Below are positions 8,800-17,983 of a DNA stretch of 64,000 nt, one piece after another. Position 1 is the stretch's first letter. Every line of letters begins with the position of its first letter. The position numbers and the translations under genes are program-made. The stretch comes from Oscillibacter faecalis_A (GTDB lineage: Bacteria; Bacillota; Clostridia; Oscillospirales; Oscillospiraceae), in NCBI RefSeq assembly GCF_029218125.1, contig NZ_JARFXX010000001.1, positions 372,001 through 436,000 on the forward strand, written 5' to 3'. The notes below the pieces were generated by a model, which searched no databases, had not been told where the DNA came from, and saw nothing but the letters and a program-made list of their open reading frames with translations.

Positions 8800-10959
8800 A
8801 TGGACATCATTCAAACGCTGGCGCAGGAGCTGGACAAGGCCCCGCAGCACGTGGAAAACGTGGTGCGCCTGCTGGACGAGGGCAACACCATCCCCTTCAT
8901 CGCCCGCTACCGCAAGGAGCTTCACGGCGCCATGGACGATACCGCGCTCCGAACGCTGGAGGAACGCCTCCAATACCTCCGGGGACTGGAGGAGCGCCGG
9001 GAGGCCGTGAAGCGCTCCATTGACGAACAGGGCAAGCTGACAGATGAGCTGGCCGCCGCCATCAACAGCGCTAAAACGCTGGCGGAGGTGGAGGACCTCT
9101 ACCGGCCCTACAAGCAAAAACGCCGCACTCGTGCCACTGCGGCAAAGGAAAAGGGGCTGGAGCCGCTGGCGGCGCTGCTGTTCGCGCAGGAGCGAAACTG
9201 CCCCCAGCCGGAGGAGGCCGCCTGGGACTACATTGACCCGGAAAAAGGGGTAGAGACCCTTTCTGATGCTCTACATGGAGCCAGTGACATCATCGCCGAA
9301 TGGATCAGCGACGATGCCGCTGTCCGCAAACAGCTCCGGGCGCTGATTCTCCGTCAGGGTCAGATCGTCAGCCGCGCGGTCACGGAGGAGGACAGCGTTT
9401 ACCGCCTGTATTACGAATTTTCGCAATCCGTCAGCCGGGTGCAGGGACACCAGATTCTCGCCATGAACCGGGGCGAGCGGGAGGGGATACTCTCCGTTTC
9501 CGTTGTCACCGACCGGGAGCAGGCATTGCCGCTGCTGCGCCGCGCCGTTGTGAAGCCCGGCTCCGCCGCCATGGACTTTGTAAAATCCGCCGCGGAGGAC
9601 GCCTATGACCGCCTCATTTATCCTTCCTTGGAGCGGGAGGTCCGCAATCTTCTCACGGAGAAAGCGGGTGAGGGCGCCATCGGCCAGTTTGCCCTGAATT
9701 TAAAGCCGCTTTTGATGCAGCCGCCGGTAAAGGGCAGGGTCACCATGGGGCTGGACCCCGGCTACCGCATGGGCTGCAAGGTGGCTGTGGTGGACGGGAC
9801 CGGCAAAGCGCTGGACACCGCCGTGGTGTACCCCACCTATGGGGAGCGCCAGAAAAACGAGGCCATCGCCGCGCTGGCAAAGCTCATCCGCAAATATGGC
9901 GTAGAGCACATCGCCATCGGCAACGGTACCGCCAGCCGGGAAACAGAGCAGATGGCCGTGGAGCTGATTCGGCAGGTAAACGATGCCGGGGCCCACGTCA
10001 GCTATATGATCGTGTCCGAGGCCGGGGCCTCCGTGTACTCCGCAAGTCCGCTGGCCGCCGAGGAATTTCCCCAGTATGACGTGAATCTCCGCTCCGCCGT
10101 GTCCATTGCCCGGCGCTTGCAGGACCCGCTGGCAGAGCTGGTGAAAATCGACCCCAAGGCTATCGGCGTGGGGCAGTACCAGCATGACTGCCCCAAAAAG
10201 CAGCTCGACGAGGCCCTGAACGGCGTGGTGGAGGACTGCGTCAACGCCGTGGGCGTGGACATCAACACTGCGTCGCCGTCCCTTTTGCAGCGGGTAGCTG
10301 GCCTGAACGGCACCACAGCGAAAAACGTGGTGGCCTACCGGGAGGAAAACGGACCCTTCACCGCCCGCAGTCAGATCAAAAAGGTGCCGAAGCTGGGACC
10401 GAAGGCCTTCCAGCAGTGCGCGGGCTTTTTGCGGGTGCCGGAGAGCAAAAACGTTTTGGACAACACCGCCGTGCACCCGGAGAGCTATGATGCCGCCAAG
10501 GCGCTGCTGGAGCTGACGGGCTACACGCTGAGCGATGTGAAAAACGGCGCGCTGACAGAGCTGCCCGCCCGAATCCGCGCCTGCGGCGAGGCGCAGGCGG
10601 CGGAAAAGCTGGGCGTGGGCGTCCCCACGCTGCGGGATATCGTCTCCGAGCTGATGAAGCCGGGGCGGGACGTCCGTGATGAGCTGTCAAAGCCCATCCT
10701 TCGCACGGATGTGCTGGAAATGAAGGACCTGAAGCCCGGTATGGTGCTCACCGGCACCGTGCGGAACGTCATCGACTTCGGTGTGTTTGTTGACATCGGC
10801 GTCCATCAGGACGGTCTCGTGCACATCTCACAGGTATCGGACAAATTCATCAAGCACCCCTCAGAGGTTGTTTCTGTCGGCGATGTGGTGAAGGTCGCTG
10901 TGCTGGAAGTGGACGAGGCGAAAAAGCGCATCAGCCTCAGCATGAAGCAGGCAAAATAA
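8800..10959 (+). CDS. tex: Tex-family RNA-binding transcription accessory protein
   Basis: 719 residues. Domains in order: N-terminal Tex helical region, YqgF/RNase H-like domain from about residue 314 (MGLDPGYRMGCKVAVVDG), tandem helix-hairpin-helix around 482-545 (VGVDINTASPSLLQRVAGL) and a C-terminal S1 RNA-binding domain from about 643 (MVLTGTVRNVIDFGVFVDIG). Tex proteins bind nucleic acids and act in transcription; the exact role in clostridia is not settled. The ATG at 8800 follows GAAAGGA; the longer frame runs into the MITE-like element. The right copy of the upstream hairpin lies only about 18 bp before the start. Confidence 0.96.
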   Translation: MDIIQTLAQELDKAPQHVENVVRLLDEGNTIPFIARYRKELHGAMDDTALRTLEERLQYLRGLEERREAVKRSIDEQGKLTDELAAAINSAKTLAEVEDLYRPYKQKRRTRATAAKEKGLEPLAALLFAQERNCPQPEEAAWDYIDPEKGVETLSDALHGASDIIAEWISDDAAVRKQLRALILRQGQIVSRAVTEEDSVYRLYYEFSQSVSRVQGHQILAMNRGEREGILSVSVVTDREQALPLLRRAVVKPGSAAMDFVKSAAEDAYDRLIYPSLEREVRNLLTEKAGEGAIGQFALNLKPLLMQPPVKGRVTMGLDPGYRMGCKVAVVDGTGKALDTAVVYPTYGERQKNEAIAALAKLIRKYGVEHIAIGNGTASRETEQMAVELIRQVNDAGAHVSYMIVSEAGASVYSASPLAAEEFPQYDVNLRSAVSIARRLQDPLAELVKIDPKAIGVGQYQHDCPKKQLDEALNGVVEDCVNAVGVDINTASPSLLQRVAGLNGTTAKNVVAYREENGPFTARSQIKKVPKLGPKAFQQCAGFLRVPESKNVLDNTAVHPESYDAAKALLELTGYTLSDVKNGALTELPARIRACGEAQAAEKLGVGVPTLRDIVSELMKPGRDVRDELSKPILRTDVLEMKDLKPGMVLTGTVRNVIDFGVFVDIGVHQDGLVHISQVSDKFIKHPSEVVSVGDVVKVAVLEVDEAKKRISLSMKQAK

Positions 10960-10965
10960 ACAGAA

Positions 10966-10994
10966 CAAAAAACCGCCCATTGGGCGGTTTTTTG
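10966..10994. terminator. tex terminator
   Basis: AAAAAACCGCCCA/TGGGCGGTTTTTT forms a short perfect hairpin with an A-run before and a T-run after, 7 bp beyond the tex stop. The symmetry allows use from both sides. Confidence 0.88.
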
Positions 10995-11010
10995 TTTCAT
11001 CTTTTTAAAA

Positions 11011-11284
11011 TACCATCAGTTGATAAGGGCAAACACGGTTTTTCGGAACTGAAACAACATTCAGCTTCGTTTTCCTCATTGCCGGGCGGCAGCCAGGCTG
11101 CTTCGTCAGCCTCGCTGAGCCGTCGTTCCCGATTCCGAAAAACTCCGAAGGACTTTCCAGCGAGCAAAAATGGGCGCTGATGCGGAAGCGGACGAAGGCT
11201 TGCTGGCGCAAGCCAAGGACAATGACAAAATCAGCGGCTATTTAGGCCGCTGGAAAGCATATTTGCCCTTGTCAACTGATGGTA
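11011..11284. mobile_element. Inverted-repeat-bounded ~275-bp element
   Basis: The left end TACCATCAGTTGATAAGGGC (11011 onward) and the right end, the inverted copy at 11262-11284, match at 22 of 23 positions. The interior has two hairpins (GGCTTGC..GCAAGCC near 11200 and CAGCGGC..GCCGCTG near 11232) and no convincing gene. An ATCTTTT-like motif is found at both outer edges. It fills the tex-MATE gap and ends 4 bp from the MATE stop codon. It is probably a MITE of a different family from the five terminator-nested copies. Confidence 0.7.
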
Positions 11285-11288
11285 TCTT

Positions 11289-12632
11289 TTACTCCGCAGT
11301 CTGCGGCGCGGCGGCTCCGTCCGCCGCCTCAGCCCGGAGGAACTGCCGGTAAAATAGAAAGCCCACCGCCGTTGTAATCAGCTCCGTAACGGGATATGTG
11401 AGCCAGAAGGCGTGCAGCCCCCAATGGGCGAACAGCCAGCCCAGCGGCACAAACAGCACCACCGTCCGTAAAATCGTCAGCAGGGAGCTTTTCCCGGCGC
11501 TGCCCACTGCCTGAAAGAATACCGGGAAAATCAGGGATGTCACCATGGGTAAAAAACTGGGACCGATCCACCGGAACCCATAGGTCCCGATGGCGATGAC
11601 CTCGGCATCCCGGGAGAAGAATCGGAGCATCGGGCCGGGAATCAGCTCAAAGCACAGCGTCCCGATGAGCATCAGCGCCATGCCCGCCAATATGGACTCC
11701 CGCAGTGTTTTGCGGCAGCGGTCCAGACTTCCCGCGGCATAGTTATAGCTGATGACCGGCACGATGCAGGTCTGCATGGCCCCCAGCGGGATAAAGAAAA
11801 ATGTCTGCCACTTATAGTAAAGGCCCAGCGCCGTAACAGCCTGATCCGAAAACGTGCTCAAGATCAAATTCAAGCCCAGAATGTAAAACGTGTAGGCGGA
11901 CTGCATTAAAATATTGGGAATTCCCAGCCGGTAGACCCGCCGCACCAGCGCCGGATACAGCGCCCGCGCCGGGGAACGGCGATAGCCGCCTCTCCACACG
12001 ATGGCCGCCGCCACGATCTGCCCCGCCACGGTGGCAATAGCCGCACCGGCAATACCCAGCGCCGGAAGGCCGAACAGTCCGAAAATCAGCAGCGGGTCCA
12101 GCGCGATATTTGTCACCGCGCCTAAGATCTGCGCCGCCATGGGGCGGTTCATGTTGCCCTCCGCCTGCAAAACCTTGGTCCAGCCGCTCTCCAAAAACAG
12201 CCCGATGCTGCATACGCACACAATACGCCCATAGACGATGACGTCCGCAATCACCGCCTCAGACTCCGTGGACATCCGGGCATAGGCCGGCATCAGCACC
12301 GCCGCCAGCAGTGCGAATACCGCCCACATCACCAGCGACAGCGCCGTGCTGATTCCCGCTGCCTCGTCGGAGCGCTTCCGGTCCCGGATTCCTAAAAAGT
12401 AGGCCATGGCCGTATTGATTCCCACGCCGGTCCCCACGGCCAGCGCGATCATCAAAAGCTGGAGGGGATATACAATGGACAGGGCCGTGAGGCCCGTATC
12501 TGAAAACCGCCCCACGAAAAAGCTGTCCACAATATTATAAAGCGCTTGAATCAACTGCGCCAGCATCACCGGCGGTGCCAGCCGCATCAAAATCCGGCTG
12601 ATGCGCTCCGTCCCGAAAAATTCGCTCTCCAT
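11289..12632 (-). CDS. MATE-family multidrug/cation efflux transporter
   Basis: 447 residues with about twelve hydrophobic segments in two halves, the MATE layout. The N-terminal pattern LAPPVMLAQLIQALYNIVDSFFVGRF is typical of the DinF/NorM-related clostridial branch. These proteins export cationic drugs or metabolites using a Na+ or H+ gradient; the substrate here cannot be told from sequence. The ATG at 12632 begins MESEFFGTERIS. The gene stands alone, convergent with tex, and its stop codon sits 5 bp from the inverted-repeat element. Confidence 0.92.
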   Translation of the reverse strand: MESEFFGTERISRILMRLAPPVMLAQLIQALYNIVDSFFVGRFSDTGLTALSIVYPLQLLMIALAVGTGVGINTAMAYFLGIRDRKRSDEAAGISTALSLVMWAVFALLAAVLMPAYARMSTESEAVIADVIVYGRIVCVCSIGLFLESGWTKVLQAEGNMNRPMAAQILGAVTNIALDPLLIFGLFGLPALGIAGAAIATVAGQIVAAAIVWRGGYRRSPARALYPALVRRVYRLGIPNILMQSAYTFYILGLNLILSTFSDQAVTALGLYYKWQTFFFIPLGAMQTCIVPVISYNYAAGSLDRCRKTLRESILAGMALMLIGTLCFELIPGPMLRFFSRDAEVIAIGTYGFRWIGPSFLPMVTSLIFPVFFQAVGSAGKSSLLTILRTVVLFVPLGWLFAHWGLHAFWLTYPVTELITTAVGFLFYRQFLRAEAADGAAAPQTAE

Positions 12633-12817
12633 TGCTCCGTCCCGTCTCTGTATCTAAATATTTTTACCGCCGCTCAACAAGGGCAAAACCGCCTGCTAAC
12701 GGCCGGTAATGGCAATTTATTATAACAGTCGCCGCCGGATTGTCAAGAGGCCGCACGGCGTCCGACATAAGGTCATACAGTTTTTCCATACGGCAGCATT
12801 TTCAGTCCCGCCTGCCC

Positions 12818-12846
12818 TTGTGGCAGCAAGAAAATTGTTGTATAAT
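12818..12846 (+). promoter_or_regulatory. Promoter of the mgtC pair
   Basis: TTGTGG (12818-12823) and a perfect TATAAT (12841-12846) are separated by 17 bp. This places transcription start about 30 bp before the chosen start codon and argues against the longer upstream reading frame. Confidence 0.7.
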
Positions 12847-12883
12847 GGCGCAAATGTCACACGCGGGAGGGAATACGGCATTG

Positions 12884-13600
12884 ATGATCGACTATTTAAG
12901 GGAGCTGAATCTCGCTTCCGTTTTTCTGCGGCTGACGCTTGCCATGTTTTTCGGCGGCATGATCGGCATAGAGCGTGAAAAAAAGCGCCGCCCCGCCGGT
13001 TTCCGCACCTATATGCTGGTGTGTCTGGGCGCTACGCTGGCGGGCATCATCAGCCAGTACAATTATGTCATGATCAATACGGTCTTTGCGGACATCGCAA
13101 GTGAAATCGGCCGCAATACGGACGTCACCAGAATCGGCGCTAAAGTCATCGGCGGCGTTGGCTTTTTAGGTGCCGGCACCATCATCGTCACGGACCGGCA
13201 GGAGGTCAAGGGCCTGACCACGGCGGCGGGCCTCTGGGCCTCTGCGTGTATGGGACTTGCCATCGGCGCTGGCTTCTACGAATGTGTGATTCTCGCCTTT
13301 CTTCTGATGTTCCTCTGCATCCGTCTTCTTCCGTATCTGGAAAATTACATGGTCGAGCGGGCAAGGAACATGAACCTCTACATAGAATATGCGTCCTTTG
13401 ACAATATCGGCCTCATTATCGGCAAGATCAAGGCGCAGGGCGCTCAAATCTACGAGGTCAACATCGACCGGAACTCGGAGCGGAAGGGCCAGTATCCCAG
13501 CGCCGTGTTCACCATTCGTCTGGCGCCCAACACGCACCACGCACAGGTCATCGCCGCCATTTCCGAACTGGATGACGTTATGACCATTGATGAAATCTGA
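12884..13600 (+). CDS. MgtC/SapB-family membrane protein, first paralogue
   Basis: 238 residues from the ATG at 12884 (a TTG at 12881 is an alternative, 10 bp behind GGGAGG). The MgtC signature is complete: GGMIGIEREKKRRPAGFRT, IGGVGFLGAGTII and VKGLTTAAGLWASACMGLAIG. Four to five membrane segments are followed by a soluble C-terminal ACT-like domain (about 160-238). MgtC proteins help cells in low Mg2+ or acid and can inhibit F-type ATP synthase in pathogens; the role in commensal clostridia is not established. It is followed 17 bp later by a second paralogue. Confidence 0.9.
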   Translation: MIDYLRELNLASVFLRLTLAMFFGGMIGIEREKKRRPAGFRTYMLVCLGATLAGIISQYNYVMINTVFADIASEIGRNTDVTRIGAKVIGGVGFLGAGTIIVTDRQEVKGLTTAAGLWASACMGLAIGAGFYECVILAFLLMFLCIRLLPYLENYMVERARNMNLYIEYASFDNIGLIIGKIKAQGAQIYEVNIDRNSERKGQYPSAVFTIRLAPNTHHAQVIAAISELDDVMTIDEI

Positions 13601-13617
13601 AAGGGGGAAAGGCAGCC

Positions 13618-14310
13618 TTGTTATCGATCTTTGATTCTCTGCGCGCCGTGACCATGGCGTCCATTACACTGCGGATGCTGCTGTCTGTTCTCTGCGGCGG
13701 ACTTATCGGCATTGAGCGGGAGTATAAGCGGCGTCCTGCCGGCTTCCGCACCCATATTCTCATCTGTCTCGGCGCGGCCATGGTCAGCCTGACCAGTCAA
13801 TTTCTGTTTTTGAATATGCACTACTATCTGGATGTCTCCCGCATGAGCGCCAGCGTAACGGCAGGTATCGGCTTCATCGGCGCCGGCAGCATCATCGTCA
13901 CCCGGCAGCAGCGGGTCAAGGGTCTGACCACTGCGGCGGGTCTCTGGGCCGCCGCCATCATCGGTCTTGCGGTAGGCAGCGGCTTTTATGAGGGCGCTCT
14001 GCTGGCTACGGTCTTGGTTCTTTTGGCGGAGGCCTTCCTCTCCAAGCTGGAATATTGGATGATGGACCATGCGCCAGAAATCAACCTCTATATGGAATAC
14101 GAGGCCCGGACCGCCATGGATGCCGTGCTCCAGCTTCTGCGGGCCCACCGCGTCACCATACAGGATATGGAGATCACCCGCCCCTCCGGCAGCGAGGACC
14201 ATCGTGCCTGCGCCATTTTCTCTCTGCGCTTCAACCGGGGCGTTTCCGTGGACGAGCTACTGACACAAATCTCGCAGCTCAGCGGTATTCTCTCCGTACA
14301 GGAGCTTTGA
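13618..14310 (+). CDS. MgtC/SapB-family membrane protein, second paralogue
   Basis: 230 residues, starting at a TTG (13618) behind a strong GAAAGGGGG ribosome site. It repeats the MgtC motifs GGLIGIEREYKRRPAGFRT, GIGFIGAGSIIVT and VKGLTTAAGLWAAAIIGLAVG, and has its own C-terminal ACT-like domain. It is clearly related to the preceding gene, so the pair looks like an old tandem duplication or a hetero-oligomeric arrangement. It ends 15 bp before the hairpin duplicated by MITE copy B. Confidence 0.9.
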   Translation: MLSIFDSLRAVTMASITLRMLLSVLCGGLIGIEREYKRRPAGFRTHILICLGAAMVSLTSQFLFLNMHYYLDVSRMSASVTAGIGFIGAGSIIVTRQQRVKGLTTAAGLWAAAIIGLAVGSGFYEGALLATVLVLLAEAFLSKLEYWMMDHAPEINLYMEYEARTAMDAVLQLLRAHRVTIQDMEITRPSGSEDHRACAIFSLRFNRGVSVDELLTQISQLSGILSVQEL

Positions 14311-14324
14311 TTGCTTTTTAAAAA

Positions 14325-14541
14325 GCGCGTCCCGCTTGCAGCGGGACGCGTCAGCGTGTCGAAAAAGTCTTTTCTCCCCGCTGAACAAGTTTTCAGAACT
14401 TCATAAAAGTTCTGAAAACTAAGGATTTCAATGGCGCAGGACACCCTTCTTGGGTTTCCCGCGCACACCCTTCCTTACCGTTACGGAGGATTTACCACTT
14501 TATCGACAGTCTCGCGCGTCCCGCTTACAGCGGGACGCGTC
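14325..14541 (-). mobile_element. Terminator-nested MITE-like element, copy B
   Basis: A 161-bp element (14353-14513), in inverted orientation relative to copy A, is flanked by 28-bp hairpins (14325-14352 and 14514-14541). The arms GCGCGTCCCGCT/AGCGGGACGCG are the same in both copies, with a single loop difference (TTGCA against TTACA). The A-run lies outside the left copy and the T-run outside the right copy, as expected if a single bidirectional terminator between mgtC and the convergent gene had been duplicated. Confidence 0.88.
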
Positions 14542-14546
14542 TTTTT

Positions 14547-15047
14547 CTATGCAATGTCAAATTCTGCCGCTAAATAGTGCGGTGTTCCGTCCTCCGCCTG
14601 CATTTCCAATGTCACCCGATAGGTCCCCGGTTCCAAGCGGGTGCCGTAATTGTCGAATTTCTGCACAATGCTGCCCTGCAGGCCGGTGCTGTCCCCGCCC
14701 AGCGGAAAATCCAGATGGCTGAGATTTTCCCTGTCTTGGGACCGCTTCAGCCGGTACCACTGTCCGTCCACACAGCGCTCAAGGTTGGAAAAGTCCGCAT
14801 TCTCGGTGGAAAACGTATAGATGTCCTCAGACTCCGCGGAAACCGCCCATCTGATGGTATAGCCCCGGAAAGGTGACCATGTCGGCGTTTCAATGGACAG
14901 CGTGAAGCCCTCCACCTGATTGACCGGGTAGGAGACCGGCTCGCCCAGCGCGGGATATTCCGCGGTGGCCCGCAGCACCAGCCGCACACCGCCGATACAG
15001 AGCAAGATCAGGAGCAAAGCAATGACCCAGCCACGGTATTTTTTCAT
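14547..15047 (-). CDS. Membrane-anchored Ig-like domain protein (Big_14-like)
   Basis: 166 residues. The ATG at 15047 follows GGAGG at a 6-bp spacing (an ATG two codons earlier is possible). An N-terminal hydrophobic anchor (about residues 6-28) follows basic residues; no lipobox cysteine is seen. The outer part has YPVNQVEGFTLSIETPTWSPFRGYTIRWAVS and ends LEPGTYRVTLEMQAEDGTPHYLAAEFDIA, similar to the small Ig-like Big_14 domain of exported Firmicute proteins. Function is unknown. It stands alone between two MITE-like copies. Confidence 0.65.
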   Translation of the reverse strand: MKKYRGWVIALLLILLCIGGVRLVLRATAEYPALGEPVSYPVNQVEGFTLSIETPTWSPFRGYTIRWAVSAESEDIYTFSTENADFSNLERCVDGQWYRLKRSQDRENLSHLDFPLGGDSTGLQGSIVQKFDNYGTRLEPGTYRVTLEMQAEDGTPHYLAAEFDIA

Positions 15048-15186
15048 ATCCATCCTCCGCATTTTCTGTTGAATCCGGTTGCCTGTCCTCTTGAAGCTCA
15101 TGATAGCATAGATTTCCCCGCCTTGAAAAGTAAAAATTTAAAGGTTTATGGATTCCAATATCAAATTTTATCAACAGCACAGCAAA

Positions 15187-15395
15187 AGGACCGGCCCGCA
15201 GGCCGGTCCTCAGCGTGTCGAAAAAGTCTTTTCTCCCCGCTGAGCAAGTTTTCAGAACTTCATAAAAGTTCTGAAAACTTAGGATTTTAATGGCGCGGGA
15301 CACCCTTCTTGGGTTTCCCGCGCACACCCTTCCTTACCGTCGGGAAAATTTATCACTTTATCGACAGCCTCAGGACCGGCCCGCAGGCCGGTCCT
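15187..15395 (-). mobile_element. Terminator-nested MITE-like element, copy C
   Basis: A 161-bp element (15211-15371), in the same orientation as copy B, lies between identical 24-bp hairpins AGGACCGGCC/GGCCGGTCCT (15187-15210 and 15372-15395). It is followed by the 3' end of gyrA on the minus strand, whose terminator this hairpin probably is. Together with a short AT-rich stretch it fills the whole gap of about 370 bp between the Ig-like gene and gyrA. Confidence 0.88.
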
Positions 15396-15416
15396 TTACT
15401 TTATTAGTGGCTATTT

Positions 15417-17963
15417 TTAGAGAACATCATCCAGAGAAGTTGGAGAAATATCCTCCTCAGGTACTTCCACATCCGAAGTCTGGACTGGCTCCGCCATATC
15501 CTCATGCTCGGTCAGCGCCATGGAAATGACCCGGTCGCCGTCCTCCTTGAACCGCATGACGATCACGCCCTGGGTTGCGCGGTTGGCCGTTTCCTTGATG
15601 TGCTCCACCGGTGTGCGGATCAGAATGCCGCTCTGGGTCACCAGCAGCAGGTCCTCGCTGCCATCCACTACCTTCACGCCCACGATCTTGCCGGTCTTGT
15701 CCGTGACCTGATAGTTCTTGATGCCAACGCCGCCGCGGTTCGTCACCCGGTATTCCTCCACCGGCGTCCGCTTGCCGTAGCCCTTTTCTGTAATGGTCAG
15801 CACGCTCTTGCCCTCTCTTGCCCGGGCGGCGCCCACCACATAGTCACCCTCCCGGAGCCGGATGCCCCGGACGCCCACGGCCGCACGGCCCATGGGGCGG
15901 ACATCATTCTCATCAAACACGGCCGCCATACCGTCATGGGTGGCGATCAGAATTTTCTGATTGCCATCCGTCTCCCGGACGGACACCAGCTCGTCGCCCT
16001 CGTCCATGGTCAGCGCCCGGATGCCGTTGTTCCGCAGGTTTTTCAGCGTTTCAACCGGCAGACGTTTCACGGTGCCGTTCCGGGTCACCATCATCAAGTA
16101 GAGGTGCTCCTCGCCCATCTCCCGGAAGTGGAGCATGGTCTGGACCCGCTCGCCCTGCTCGATCTGCAGAATGTTGATGAGGTTCGTCCCCTTGGCGGTC
16201 TTGCCGGACTCGGGAATTTGATAGCCCTTCTTGCGGTACACCTTGCCGGTATCCGTAAAGAACAGGATATAGTCATGGGTAGAGGCGGTGAACACATCCA
16301 CCACAGTGTCCTCCTCCCGGGTGGTAATGCCCTTTTTACCCATGCCGCCCTTGGACTGGGCGGTATACTCGCTCACCGGCGTCCGCTTGATGTAGCCGGC
16401 CTCTGTCAGGGTAAAGACGCACTGCTCCTCCTCGATGAGGTCCTCGATGTCGATCTCGTCCTCCACATCCTGAATCTCCGTCTTGCGGTTATCGCCGAAC
16501 TTCTCGGCAATGGCGGTCAGCTCCTCCTTGAGAATCTGACGCACCAGACCATCGTCGGACAGCACGCGGTTGAAGTAGGCAATACGCTCCTCCAATTCTT
16601 TGTACTCGTTTTCCAGCTTTTCCCGGTCAAGGCCCTGCAATGCTTTCAGACGCATATCCAGAATGGCCTGTGCCTGCACATCGTCCAGCCCGAAGCGGCT
16701 CATCAGGTTTTCCTTGGCGTTATCGTAGCTGGTGCGGATGATCTTGATAACCTCATCAATATTGTCCTGCGCCACCAGCAGACCCTCAAGAAGATGGGCC
16801 CGCTCCTGTGCCTTCCGCAGATCAAAGCGCGTCCGCCGGACGATGATCTCCTCCTGAAAGCTCAAATACTCATCAATGATGTGCCGCAGGGACAAAATCT
16901 TCGGCTGGTGCTGGTTATCCACCAGTGCCAGCATATTGATGGAAAAGGTGGTCTGAAGCTGGGACTGGCTGAACAGGCGGTTGAGCACCACCTGCGGGTT
17001 AGCGTCCCGCTTCAGCTCAATGACCATCCGCATACCGTTGCGGTCGGACTCGTCCCGGATATCGGAAATGCCCTCCAGCCGCTTGTCCTCCACCTGATCG
17101 GCAAGGCTCTTGATCAGCATCCGCTTATTGACCTGATAGGGAAGCTCCGTAATAACGATGCGGGTGCGGTCATGGCCAAACTCCTCAAATTCATGCCGCG
17201 CCCGGACCACAATGCGGCCCCGGCCTGTTGCATAGGCCGCCCGGATACCGGACCGGCCCATGATAATGCCCTTTGTGGGAAAATCCGGTCCCTTGATGTG
17301 CTCCATCAAATCGGTGAGGGAGGCATTGGGGTCATCCAGCACGCAGATGCACGCGCCGATGACCTCCCGCAGATTGTGGGGCGGGATATTGGTGGCCATA
17401 CCAACGGCAATGCCGCTGGAGCCGTTTACCAGCAGGTTGGGGAAGCGGGAGGGAAGGACACGGGGCTCCTTCCGGCTCTCGTCGAAGTTGGGGTCCCAGT
17501 CCACGGTGTCCTTTTCGATGTCCCGCAGCATTTCATCGGAAATTTTGCTCAGCCGGGCCTCCGTATAACGGTAGGCTGCCGGGGGATCGCCATCCACGGA
17601 GCCGAAGTTGCCGTGACCGTCCACCAGCATATAGCGCATGGAAAAGTCCTGCGCCAGACGCACCAGCGCGTCATACACAGAGGCGTCGCCATGGGGATGG
17701 TACCGGCCCAGCACGTCGCCCACGCAGGTGGCGGACTTTTTAAAGGGCTTGTCAGAGGTCAGATTGTCCTCGTACATGGCGTACAGAATACGCCGGTGCA
17801 CCGGCTTCAGACCGTCCCGCACATCCGGCAGGGCGCGGCCCACAATGACACTCATGGCGTATTCGATATAGGAGTTCTCCATCTCCGGCACCAGAGGAGA
17901 CTCCACAATTTTTTGATCCGGGTAACGAATCTCCTCCGGATCGTATTGGGGCTTTTTACTCAT
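15417..17963 (-). CDS. gyrA: DNA gyrase subunit A
   Basis: 848 residues, full length. It is the breakage-reunion subunit; the catalytic tyrosine lies in AAYRYTEARL. The C-terminal half holds the beta-pinwheel repeats with a GyrA-box-like segment (QSKGGMGKKG) and ends in an acidic tail. The start is ATG 17963 (MSKKPQYDPEE) behind a GGAGG-type site. The quinolone region reads HGDASVYD: Ala94 stands where Escherichia coli has Ser83, Ser95 at position 84, and Asp98 at position 87. The gene lies 20 bp after gyrB in one operon. Confidence 0.98.
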   Translation of the reverse strand: MSKKPQYDPEEIRYPDQKIVESPLVPEMENSYIEYAMSVIVGRALPDVRDGLKPVHRRILYAMYEDNLTSDKPFKKSATCVGDVLGRYHPHGDASVYDALVRLAQDFSMRYMLVDGHGNFGSVDGDPPAAYRYTEARLSKISDEMLRDIEKDTVDWDPNFDESRKEPRVLPSRFPNLLVNGSSGIAVGMATNIPPHNLREVIGACICVLDDPNASLTDLMEHIKGPDFPTKGIIMGRSGIRAAYATGRGRIVVRARHEFEEFGHDRTRIVITELPYQVNKRMLIKSLADQVEDKRLEGISDIRDESDRNGMRMVIELKRDANPQVVLNRLFSQSQLQTTFSINMLALVDNQHQPKILSLRHIIDEYLSFQEEIIVRRTRFDLRKAQERAHLLEGLLVAQDNIDEVIKIIRTSYDNAKENLMSRFGLDDVQAQAILDMRLKALQGLDREKLENEYKELEERIAYFNRVLSDDGLVRQILKEELTAIAEKFGDNRKTEIQDVEDEIDIEDLIEEEQCVFTLTEAGYIKRTPVSEYTAQSKGGMGKKGITTREEDTVVDVFTASTHDYILFFTDTGKVYRKKGYQIPESGKTAKGTNLINILQIEQGERVQTMLHFREMGEEHLYLMMVTRNGTVKRLPVETLKNLRNNGIRALTMDEGDELVSVRETDGNQKILIATHDGMAAVFDENDVRPMGRAAVGVRGIRLREGDYVVGAARAREGKSVLTITEKGYGKRTPVEEYRVTNRGGVGIKNYQVTDKTGKIVGVKVVDGSEDLLLVTQSGILIRTPVEHIKETANRATQGVIVMRFKEDGDRVISMALTEHEDMAEPVQTSDVEVPEEDISPTSLDDVL

Positions 17964-17983
17964 TTTTTCTCCTCCTTGGGGAA

